From NCBI GenBank assembly GCA_023446675.1, contig JAEXPO010000167.1, forward strand, positions 1-9,403: DNA of 9,403 bases, read 5' to 3'. The notes beneath the pieces were generated by a model, which worked only from the letters and a program-made list of their open reading frames with translations, was not told the DNA's origin and made no database searches. Shown one piece after another: positions 1-5,681 of the stretch. The number at the start of each line of letters is the position of its first letter. Position 1 is the stretch's first letter. The DNA comes from Bacillota bacterium (GTDB lineage: Bacteria; Bacillota; Clostridia; DSM-8532). Position numbers and translations under genes: made by a program.

Positions 1-43
1 TGTTCTTTAAAGCCTCAATGATTTTTTTATCCGTATCATCCAT
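1..43 (-). CDS. Lrp/AsnC-family transcriptional regulator, N-terminal fragment
   Basis: Only the first 14 codons are inside the window; the gene runs out at base 1. They read MDDTDKKIIEALKN, which fits the opening of Lrp/AsnC regulators (an acidic residue, then D-x-K-I-hydrophobic-x-x-L just before the helix-turn-helix). The ATG at 43-41 has an AAGGGG Shine-Dalgarno about 8 nt upstream and a second AAGG nearer. A good sigma-A promoter lies about 90 bp upstream on the same strand. Lrp/AsnC proteins usually control amino-acid metabolism or transport and often their own gene. The effector and targets cannot be inferred because the sensor domain is outside the window. The assignment rests on a short peptide, so another winged-helix family remains possible. 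Confidence 0.6.
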   Translation of the reverse strand, partial: MDDTDKKIIEALKN

Positions 44-103
44 ACCTTAGTCCCCTTTTAAAACATAAAACAAAAAACAAAATTCTCTATTCTAATGCAA
101 CTC

Positions 104-126
104 TTTTTCGTACCGGTAACGAAAAA
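104..126. promoter_or_regulatory. inverted repeat at the start of the Lrp-like transcript
   Basis: TTTTTCGT (104-111) and ACGAAAAA (119-126) are perfect inverted repeats around a 7-nt centre that contains ACCGGT. The element sits just downstream of the predicted transcription start of the Lrp/AsnC-like gene (minus strand, about position 130). Position and symmetry fit an operator, possibly for autoregulation. A leader hairpin is the alternative. Confidence 0.4.
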
Positions 127-136
127 CCTTATGACT

Positions 137-165
137 ACTATACTGCGGTATTTCTATTTTGTAAA
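137..165 (-). promoter_or_regulatory. sigma-A promoter of the Lrp/AsnC-like gene
   Basis: On the minus strand TTTACA (165-160) is separated by 17 bp from TATAGT (142-137). Each hexamer matches five of six consensus positions. It points at the ATG at 43, giving a leader of roughly 85-90 nt. Confidence 0.55.
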
Positions 166-268
166 TCTTTTTGAAAAATACTTTTATTATATAAATCAAA
201 ATACGTTTTCAATTTTTAATTTTAAAGTTCAGCGCTCTTATATGCCCAAAGTATTAATTAGTTAAAGC

Positions 269-297
269 TTGCTTAATATAACATAAGTATTTATACT
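269..297 (+). promoter_or_regulatory. sigma-A promoter of the membrane protein/methyltransferase/TetR operon
   Basis: TTGCTT (269-274), a 17-bp spacer, and TATACT (292-297; five of six consensus positions). The region upstream is very A+T-rich. A second TATACT at 301-306 lies 9 bp downstream inside a tandem repeat of TATTTATAC. Transcription would begin near 304-306, about 35 nt before the ATG at 340. Confidence 0.55.
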
Positions 298-327
298 ATT
301 TATACTATATCATTTTTTTAGTATAAA
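286..327. promoter_or_regulatory. palindromic operator cluster over the operon promoter
   Basis: AGTAT-TT-ATACT (286-297) is a perfect palindrome sitting on the -10 box. TTTATACTA (299-307) and TAGTATAAA (319-327) form a second inverted repeat with an 11-nt centre. The TATTTATAC unit is tandemly duplicated (288-296, 297-305). TetR proteins typically bind such palindromes over their own promoters, and a TetR gene is the last gene of this operon, so autorepression is inferred. Binding itself is not shown by sequence. Confidence 0.45.
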
Positions 328-339
328 TAAGAGGATTTT

Positions 340-723
340 ATGAAAAAAATCAACTCCATCGGCTTCGGCCCCCAAATGAGTGGTCTTATCGCATTGTTCA
401 CAACGGCAATCCCTTTGGTATTCAAGCTTCTTTTATGGCTTACCGCCCGATCCGTTTTTAAAACGCTGCTTAACCTCTCCCTATGGGTGGGAATGCTTCT
501 CTTCTTCCTTTTTCTCCTCATTCTTTTTGCGGAGTTTATTCAGGATAAACGGATTGCCAAAGGCTATGCCATCCTGAGAAGGAGCAGGCTTTCTCTGGGC
601 AACGGACACTATGAATGCCAAAACTGCGGGAACCGGCTGCTTTTTGAGACAAGCAGGTCTTGCGGTCTGTGCGGAATACGGTTTATATTTGAAAGGAGTG
701 CTTCTGATGAAAGCAACGCTTGA
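340..723 (+). CDS. two-helix membrane protein with C-terminal zinc ribbon
   Basis: The 127-residue protein belongs to no family I recognise. It has two strongly hydrophobic stretches, about residues 14-34 and 43-66, which predict two membrane helices joined by a short basic turn. A basic segment (about 69-84) follows. A four-cysteine knuckle then follows: C93-x2-C96-x11-C108-x2-C111, each pair as CxxCG or CxLCG, typical of a small zinc ribbon. The knuckle would probably lie in the cytoplasm, since both ends flank an even number of helices and basic residues follow helix 2. The ATG has GAGG 5 nt upstream and a promoter just ahead. It is the first gene of a three-gene operon, and its 3' end overlaps the methyltransferase by 17 nt, suggesting translational coupling. 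Function is unknown; a sensor or assembly role is only a guess. Confidence 0.7.
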   Translation: MKKINSIGFGPQMSGLIALFTTAIPLVFKLLLWLTARSVFKTLLNLSLWVGMLLFFLFLLILFAEFIQDKRIAKGYAILRRSRLSLGNGHYECQNCGNRLLFETSRSCGLCGIRFIFERSASDESNA

Positions 724-1495
724 AGAGGATGTATCCAAAACCTTATTTATTCCCCTTGCGGCCCGGGCCAACGAGTTAAAACGAAATAATCCGGTGGTTC
801 GCGACGAAAAGGCGGCAGAAATTGCTTCCCTGACGGATCCTGGCGCTTATGTCGCAGATGGCGGCGAAATAGCCACACTGGGCATTCTGGCCCGAACCAG
901 AGTAATTGATGACACCCTTTTGGCCCTGCTTGCAGAGAAGCCCGATTTAACCCTTCTTTCTCTGGGGGTTGGGCTGGATACAAGGATAAGCCGGATGGAT
1001 AACGGTCTAATTCAAAGCTATGAGCTGGATTTGCCGGACGTTATCAGCTTGAGAAGAAACTACTTTGAGGAGACAGCGCGGATTCATTTTATAGCGGCCT
1101 CCGCCCTGGATGAGGAATGGGTTCGTCATTTGGAGGGGATTTCTCCTGAAAAGGTGATTATACTGGCTGAAGGATTACTTATGTACTTTACCGGGGAAGA
1201 AGTCAAGCGTCTGTTTCATATGCTGGCAAAGCATTTTCCAGGTGCCCACATGCTTTTTGATGTGGTTCACAGCTTTTTTGTGGGCAAGGGGATAAGTCAT
1301 CCCTTTTTGTGGGGGCTGGACAAGGCACAGCAAATCGAAGGACTTGATCCCCATATTCGTTTAACAGAGTCCTGGAGTATGGGGGATTTACTTAAGGAGC
1401 GCCAGTCTCCCTTTATGAGGATCCTGAACCTTCTTCCCTCCACACGGAACAGGAGCCAGATACTCCATATTGAGTTCAAGGACTTTAGGGAATAA
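707..1495 (+). CDS. SAM-dependent O-methyltransferase, Ppm/Tcmp (LCMT-like) family
   Basis: The 262-residue protein resembles the leucine carboxyl methyltransferase/Tcmp superfamily (PF04072), which transfers methyl from S-adenosylmethionine to carboxyl or hydroxyl groups. Visible hallmarks are the glycine-rich SAM loop LSLGVGLDTR (about 84-93), the acidic strand YELDLPDVI (105-113) that usually binds the ribose, and AEGLLMYF (154-161), a signature of this family. The N-terminal segment with FIPLAARANE is also typical. The ATG at 707 is chosen over an in-frame ATG at 611 because AAGGAG lies 8 nt before it and the family start fits; this start is inside the upstream gene (17-nt overlap). TetR follows after 28 nt. 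Family members act on small molecules or polyketides; the substrate here is unknown. It is likely cytoplasmic, as no signal peptide is seen. Confidence 0.85.
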   Translation: MKATLEEDVSKTLFIPLAARANELKRNNPVVRDEKAAEIASLTDPGAYVADGGEIATLGILARTRVIDDTLLALLAEKPDLTLLSLGVGLDTRISRMDNGLIQSYELDLPDVISLRRNYFEETARIHFIAASALDEEWVRHLEGISPEKVIILAEGLLMYFTGEEVKRLFHMLAKHFPGAHMLFDVVHSFFVGKGISHPFLWGLDKAQQIEGLDPHIRLTESWSMGDLLKERQSPFMRILNLLPSTRNRSQILHIEFKDFRE

Positions 1496-1523
1496 TGCTA
1501 TTACATGAAAAGAGAGGACCATT

Positions 1524-2144
1524 ATGCCCCGTTACAGTAAAGCTGAAAAAGAAGCCGTCGCACAAAAGCTCCTTCAGGAAGGCCAACGCCTTTTTGCCGC
1601 CCATGGCCTTAAGAAAGTAACAATAGACGATTTGGCAGAGGCTTCCGGCATGGCCAAGGCAACCTTTTATACCTTTTACGAGAATAAGGAGTATCTCTTT
1701 TTGGATATCGTCCAGGGTATACAGCGAAAAATCTTTGCGGATCTGACTATTCTGCTGGAGAGCAATGTCCGTTTGCCTGCCAGGGAACGGGTTAAGCAGG
1801 TTTTTGCGGCAATGGCCGGACTTGCCACCCGCTATCCGGTTTTATCTCAAATCAATACCCAGACTCTTGAGCTCCTTGCCCGAAGGGTATCCGGTGAGCG
1901 TTTAGCCGAATACACCCGTCAAAACGTGGATGCCGCCCGTTCCCTTCATGAGCACGGCATTGCCTTTGCCTGCAGTGTTGAAACCGCGTCCTTTACCTTT
2001 CAGGCACTTTATCAAAGCTGGCTGTTTCTATGTGAAAACAGCGGCGGCAGGCAGGACGAGGTTATGGCACTGATGCTGGACGGCATTCTCCACAGCCTTT
2101 TGCCGGAGCCGCAACAGGCTTTGAATCCGGAGGCAATGGTATAG
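1524..2144 (+). CDS. TetR/AcrR-family transcriptional regulator
   Basis: The 206-residue length is typical of TetR repressors. The DNA-binding domain is clear: an N-terminal helix (about 8-28), then KVTIDDLAEASGMAKATFYT (31-50), the helix-turn-helix with the standard A-x-x-x-G-M-A-K-x-T-F-Y pattern, and FYENKEYLF (51-59) entering helix 4. The remaining alpha-helical ligand domain is divergent, so the inducer cannot be named. GAGAGG lies 6 nt before the ATG. The gene follows the methyltransferase by 28 nt in the same operon, and palindromes over the operon promoter are candidate operators, suggesting self-regulation of all three genes. The stop codon falls within the first of three TAGCCATA repeats belonging to the next gene's control region. 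Confidence 0.9.
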   Translation: MPRYSKAEKEAVAQKLLQEGQRLFAAHGLKKVTIDDLAEASGMAKATFYTFYENKEYLFLDIVQGIQRKIFADLTILLESNVRLPARERVKQVFAAMAGLATRYPVLSQINTQTLELLARRVSGERLAEYTRQNVDAARSLHEHGIAFACSVETASFTFQALYQSWLFLCENSGGRQDEVMALMLDGILHSLLPEPQQALNPEAMV

Positions 2145-2170
2145 CCATACGTAGCCATATCATAGCCATA
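2142..2170 (+). promoter_or_regulatory. three phased TAGCCATA repeats upstream of the esterase promoter
   Basis: TAGCCATA occurs at 2142-2149, 2152-2159 and 2163-2170, with start-to-start distances of 10 and 11 bp, close to one DNA helical turn. The last copy abuts the -35 hexamer (2171). The first copy contains the TetR gene's TAG stop. Same-face direct repeats next to a -35 box are a usual layout for an activator site, but no activator is identified. Confidence 0.45.
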
Positions 2171-2199
2171 TTGTGGAAAGCCTTGAGTTAAACTATAAT
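2171..2199 (+). promoter_or_regulatory. sigma-A promoter of the acetylesterase gene
   Basis: TTGTGG (2171-2176), a 17-bp spacer and a perfect TATAAT (2194-2199). The -35 box is weak in its second half, which fits a promoter helped by a bound activator. The predicted start, near 2206, gives a leader of about 40 nt. Confidence 0.65.
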
Positions 2200-2245
2200 G
2201 TAAAGTACGGGTTTATTCTCCGATATAAATGAAGCGAGGATGGCT

Positions 2246-4129
2246 ATGGCAGAAAAAGCATTACGGCTTCCCAGGCTGTTAAGCAATTCAATGATCCTTC
2301 AGCGGGAAGTGCCTCTTACATTTTGGGGCTGGTCTCTTCCGGAAGATTCCGTTACACTTTCCTTTAATGAGAGGGTTTACAGAACTAGCGCGGACAAAAA
2401 CGGACGCTGGCGAATTACCACGGAGAGCTTTCCTGCCGGTGGTCCTTATACAATGACAATTGCTTCCCAATATAGCGGAAATGAAACCCTTAAGAATATT
2501 CTAATCGGTGATGTCTGGCTGTGTTCCGGACAATCCAACATGGTTCTTCCCATGGAGCGGGTTAAGGACACCTATCCCGAGGAGCTGGAAAGCTGTGAAA
2601 ACGCTGACATCCGTATCTTTACACCCTCTCAGGAAGGGGTTTTTGGTAAACCCCGGGAGGATTTGGCAACCGGACGATGGCTTTGTGCCTCACCCCAAAC
2701 CATCCGGGAATTCTCCGCCGCCGCCTATTTCTTTCAACAGGCGCTGTTTCAACGCTATTCCATTCCAATAGGCGTTATTAACTGCAGCGTGGGCGGCTCT
2801 CCCATTGAGGCCTGGCTTGGTGAGGAAATGCTTGGTGATTTTCCCCAATTCCATAAGGCTATTGAGGATTTTAAAACGCCCGGCCACGCCGAAAGCTATA
2901 ATGAAGAAAACGAGGCCCTGTCACAAAACTGGCTAAAGGACGCCGAGTCGTCCGATGCCGGTTTGTCACATCCATCAGAGCCGTGGTTTAGTGAGGCCAC
3001 CGATACCTCTCAATGGCAAACCCTGACTCTTCCGGCTTTCTTCAGTGATGAAGGGCTATGGGATTTCAGCGGCGTTATTTGGTTTAAAAAAGCCTTTATC
3101 CTACAGGACTCACTACCGCAAGAGGGTGCTTCCCTTTGGCTCGGCACCCTTGTGGACAGCGACAGGACCTATATAAATGGAGTTCTTGTAGGTGAAACAG
3201 GCTATCAGTACCCGCCCAGAAAGTATACCGTTCCCACCGGGTTATTGCGCCGGGGGGAAAATGAAATTACCGTCCGGGTTGTTGTAAATAACGGGCTGGG
3301 GCGCTTTACACCCCATAAGCCTTACCGGCTGTTTTGGGCAAACGGGCATGTGGCTCTTGATGGTGTGTGGAAATACCAAATAGGCTGCCGTCTTTCCCCC
3401 ATGCCTGAAATTGGCCGGCTCAACTGCAAGCCCACAGGTCTCTATAACGGCATGCTGGCCCCTTGCCATTTCTATGCCATAAAAGGAGCGGTCTGGTATC
3501 AGGGAGAATCCAATACAGACGATCCCACCGATTACCTGCCCTTATTAAAGACGCTCATTTCCGACTGGCGTAAAAAATGGAACCTGGGGGATTTTCCTTT
3601 TATCATTGTTCAGCTTCCCAATTTCGCCATTGACCTTCTGCCGGAAAGCACGGGCTGGCCGGAAATACGTGAAGCCCAGAGAAGGGCTCTCCAAATACCC
3701 GGAACAGGCCTTGTGGTCACCATCGATACCGGCGAAGCCAATGATTTGCATCCGGAGAACAAAAAGCCCGTAGGCAAGCGCCTGGCTTTGGCAGCAAAGG
3801 CACTTGCCTACGGGGAACCGATTACCGGATTTGGTCCTCTTGTTAAATGGGGTACTGTCTCTGAAGGAAAGATCATCCTTTCCTTCGATTATGCCCAGGG
3901 AGGACTTCTTACCTTAAAGAGCATCCGGCCGGAGCATTTCCAGGTCGCAGGCAAGGACGGTGAATTTAAAGACTGTCCGGCTGAAATCAGGGACGACCGG
4001 ATTATTATCCCCTGGCAGGGGCAAAGGCCCTTGTTTGTACGCTATGCCTATGCCGCTAATCCTGTCGGAGCTCTGGTCTATAACCGTGAGATGCTTCCCG
4101 CAGCTCCGTTTTTAATTGCGCTGGATTAA
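2246..4129 (+). CDS. sialate O-acetylesterase-like SGNH hydrolase
   Basis: The protein (627 residues from this start) matches the sialate 9-O-acetylesterase/DUF303 family, which removes O-acetyl groups from sialic acids or other acetylated sugars. The nucleophile block GQSNM has Ser97. WYQGESN (417-423) is the family's second signature. DLHPENK (D500, H502) supplies the catalytic Asp/His. Between the first and second blocks, about residues 230-370, a beta-rich insert (SGVIWFKKAF, then YINGVLVGE) resembles a jelly-roll sugar-binding module, as is usual in the family. An ATG at 2240 is in frame, but the GAGG at 2236-2239 suits the ATG at 2246 (6 nt spacing) and touches 2240, so 2246 is preferred. 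No signal peptide is visible, so it probably acts inside the cell on imported sugar. It has its own promoter, and its 3' end converges on the reductase remnant without an obvious terminator. Confidence 0.88.
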   Translation: MAEKALRLPRLLSNSMILQREVPLTFWGWSLPEDSVTLSFNERVYRTSADKNGRWRITTESFPAGGPYTMTIASQYSGNETLKNILIGDVWLCSGQSNMVLPMERVKDTYPEELESCENADIRIFTPSQEGVFGKPREDLATGRWLCASPQTIREFSAAAYFFQQALFQRYSIPIGVINCSVGGSPIEAWLGEEMLGDFPQFHKAIEDFKTPGHAESYNEENEALSQNWLKDAESSDAGLSHPSEPWFSEATDTSQWQTLTLPAFFSDEGLWDFSGVIWFKKAFILQDSLPQEGASLWLGTLVDSDRTYINGVLVGETGYQYPPRKYTVPTGLLRRGENEITVRVVVNNGLGRFTPHKPYRLFWANGHVALDGVWKYQIGCRLSPMPEIGRLNCKPTGLYNGMLAPCHFYAIKGAVWYQGESNTDDPTDYLPLLKTLISDWRKKWNLGDFPFIIVQLPNFAIDLLPESTGWPEIREAQRRALQIPGTGLVVTIDTGEANDLHPENKKPVGKRLALAAKALAYGEPITGFGPLVKWGTVSEGKIILSFDYAQGGLLTLKSIRPEHFQVAGKDGEFKDCPAEIRDDRIIIPWQGQRPLFVRYAYAANPVGALVYNREMLPAAPFLIALD

Positions 4130-4137
4130 ACTGTCAT

Positions 4138-4408
4138 TTATTGATTAGCCTTCCTGTTCACCAGTCCTGCAAAAAATTCGCCGTCACAGGTGGCGCAATA
4201 GCCTATGCCACGTCCGCGGAATTCTTCCTCGCCGATAAAGCCCAGTTTTCGGGGAACCGAACCGGTGGCAATGATAACAGCCAGAGCTTCATACTCTCCC
4301 TCAACCGTTTGAATCTTTTTTTAATGTCCTTTAAAAGATCCGCCGACTCAACCACTGTCTGAAGAAATTTTACGAGCCGATAATAATCAGGTCATATAAT
4401 TCTTTCAT
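4138..4408 (-). pseudogene. decayed thioredoxin-reductase-like flavoprotein
   Basis: Read on the minus strand just after ahpC, the DNA encodes pieces of a TrxB-like FAD/NAD(P)H disulfide reductase. From the ATG at 4408 it reads MKELYDLIIIG, the start of the FAD-binding Rossmann fold, but the GxGPAG loop is missing. At about 4374 it jumps, out of frame, to VKFLQTVVESADLLKDIKK, normally roughly 75-80 residues further on. At a run of seven A (4316-4322) the frame shifts again to IQTVEGEYEALAVIIATGS, then RGIGYCATCDGEFFAGL, containing the CATC redox site. It then ends at a TAA (4138), losing the NADPH domain and the rest. The estimate of missing residues comes from knowledge of the family, not an alignment. 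Three lesions make function very unlikely. The order fits an ancestral ahpC-reductase pair. Confidence 0.85.
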
Positions 4409-4414
4409 CAACAA

Positions 4415-4978
4415 TTACAGCTTTCCTATGAGATTCAGGCTGGGCTTAAGAGTTTCCGCACCGGGACGCCATTTTGCCGGGCACACCTGATCGCCGTGTT
4501 CTGCCACAAATTGGGCTGCCTGAACCTTGCGCAAAAGCTCGGCTGCTTCTCTTCCGATATTATTGGAGTTAACTTCATAAGCAACAATTTTTCCTTCAGG
4601 ATTAATCACGAAGCTTCCCCGCAATGCCAGCCCTTCTTCCTCAATGTAAACCTCAAAATCCTTAGACAGCTTTGCGGTAGGATCAGCCAGCATGGGGTAC
4701 TTTATGTTTTTAATGGTATCGGAGGTATCATGCCATGCCTTATGAACAAAATGGGTATCGGTGGAGACAGAATAAATCTCGCAGCCAATTTTCTTGAATT
4801 CTTCATATTGCTCAGCCAAATCCCCAAGCTCAGTGGGGCACACAAAGGTAAAATCCGCAGGATAGAAAACGAAAACAGACCATTTCCCCAATAGATCCGC
4901 CTTGGTAACCTCTTTAAAACCCTCGTCAACAAAAGCTTGTACCTTAAATTCGCTTACTTCTTTTCCTATGAGTGACAT
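4415..4978 (-). CDS. ahpC: AhpC-type 2-Cys peroxiredoxin
   Basis: At 187 residues it has the normal AhpC length. It reduces hydrogen peroxide and organic hydroperoxides. The peroxidatic cysteine is C47 in FYPADFTFVCPTE, with Thr44 of the PxxxTxxC motif in place. The resolving cysteine is C166 in the C-terminal VCPAKW, so it is a typical 2-Cys enzyme that forms an intersubunit disulfide. SVSTDTHFVHKAWH and the SLNLIGKL tail are also typical of AhpC. AGGAGGG lies 7 nt before the ATG. It lies 88 nt downstream of perR on the same strand with no clear promoter or terminator between them, so co-transcription is likely. The reductase gene that should follow is a wreck, so electrons must come from elsewhere (another AhpF, thioredoxin or a thioredoxin-reductase system). 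Confidence 0.95.
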   Translation of the reverse strand: MSLIGKEVSEFKVQAFVDEGFKEVTKADLLGKWSVFVFYPADFTFVCPTELGDLAEQYEEFKKIGCEIYSVSTDTHFVHKAWHDTSDTIKNIKYPMLADPTAKLSKDFEVYIEEEGLALRGSFVINPEGKIVAYEVNSNNIGREAAELLRKVQAAQFVAEHGDQVCPAKWRPGAETLKPSLNLIGKL

Positions 4979-5066
4979 AATAAAACCCTCCTGATTAAAA
5001 TATTTTTATTGTGATCGGTAATCTCGCCGTATCCGCCTGAAAAGCATTCATTACAGTTTTCATTAT

Positions 5067-5486
5067 CTATGATTTAATGGAAGTCCGGCATTCCATGCAT
5101 ATGCCTCCGAACATCATGGTTCTGTTGTAAATGCGAACACCGGTGCATTCTTCCACCGCACTGTCTATTTTTTCAATAAGATCCGGCGGAAGCGTATGAT
5201 CCGTATCAAAAAGCCGGCCGCAGCGATTGCATACAACATGGTAATGCTCCTCTGTTTTGGGGTCAAAGCGATCCGGCGCGTTGGCAAAGGATAATCTCAG
5301 TACCTGTCCGTCCTCGGCCATCAGGCCAAGATTCCGGTAGACGGTGCCCAGGCTTATTTGAGGATAAAATTTTCGTATTGCCTCATAAACCTCCATTGCA
5401 GTGGGATGTTCAAGCTGACCGAGAATCTCCTCGATAATATGTCGTTGAGCACTGTTTCTTCTTGCCAATTTAATCACCCGATTCAA
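5067..5486 (-). CDS. perR: PerR-type peroxide-sensing Fur-family repressor
   Basis: The 139-residue Fur-family protein carries an N-terminal winged helix (about 10-70, with LGTVYRNLGLM as recognition region) and a C-terminal dimer domain. Compared with Bacillus subtilis PerR, the regulatory-metal ligands align at a constant offset of ten: H27, D75, H81, H83 and D94 for H37, D85, H91, H93 and D104. An Asp at the D104 position is the PerR mark, where Fur has Glu. Structural zinc would bind C86/C89 and C130/C133. An in-frame TGA directly precedes the TTG at 5486, so the start is that TTG or the GTG at 5477; neither has a strong Shine-Dalgarno. It precedes ahpC, a classic PerR target, and has a Fur-family box at its own promoter, implying autorepression relieved by peroxide oxidation of a metal-ligand histidine. 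Confidence 0.88.
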   Translation of the reverse strand: MNRVIKLARRNSAQRHIIEEILGQLEHPTAMEVYEAIRKFYPQISLGTVYRNLGLMAEDGQVLRLSFANAPDRFDPKTEEHYHVVCNRCGRLFDTDHTLPPDLIEKIDSAVEECTGVRIYNRTMMFGGICMECRTSIKS

Positions 5487-5551
5487 TCAATCAAAAGCTC
5501 AGGAGTGTTGAGCCCCCTCCCTTTTACCCAGAATTGCTTACGCAAACATCT

Positions 5552-5584
5552 AACAACAACAACAACAATAATAATAATAATAAT
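5552..5584. repeat. (AAC)5(AAT)6 trinucleotide microsatellite
   Basis: Five AAC units (5552-5566) are followed directly by six AAT units (5567-5584). In the perR direction these form an (ATT)6(GTT)5 tract in the 5' untranslated leader, starting about 7 nt after the predicted transcription start and touching the Fur-family box. Confidence 0.9.
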
Positions 5585-5598
5585 GATTATTAGTATCA
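5584..5598. promoter_or_regulatory. Fur/PerR-family 7-1-7 operator at the perR promoter
   Basis: TGATTATTAGTATCA has the 7-1-7 palindromic layout of Fur-family boxes. It matches the B. subtilis Fur consensus TGATAATnATTATCA at 12 of 14 fixed positions and the PerR consensus TTATAATnATTATAA at 10 of 14. A wider inverted repeat ATAATGAT (5580-5587)/ATCATTAT (5595-5602) overlaps it. It lies immediately downstream of the -10 box, covering the predicted transcription start of perR, an ideal place for repression. Confidence 0.65.
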
Positions 5599-5625
5599 TT
5601 ATATAATTATATTTTTTGTTGTCAA
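5598..5625 (-). promoter_or_regulatory. consensus sigma-A promoter of perR-ahpC
   Basis: On the minus strand a perfect TTGACA (5625-5620) and a perfect TATAAT (5603-5598) are separated by 16 bp. Such a strong promoter would need tight repression, which the adjacent Fur-family box can provide. The leader to the TTG start is about 105 nt and includes the microsatellite. Confidence 0.8.
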
Positions 5626-5681
5626 GCCTTATTATGGATTATTCGTATTGATTTTAAAAAACGCTATGAGGTAAAGTTATA

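Noticed and set aside
611..706. Upstream ATG of the methyltransferase giving 32 extra residues
   Set aside because: No Shine-Dalgarno before 611; the extra residues are the zinc-ribbon gene read in another frame; AAGGAG precedes the ATG at 707.
4141..4362. Plus-strand open frame of 73 codons after the esterase
   Set aside because: It is the antisense shadow of the thioredoxin-reductase remnant, whose minus-strand reading gives recognisable protein (CATCDG, ATGSVPRKLG).
4979..5066. Separate promoter or PerR box in front of ahpC
   Set aside because: No acceptable -35/-10 pair and no 7-1-7 palindrome could be found in the 88-nt gap; co-transcription with perR is simpler.
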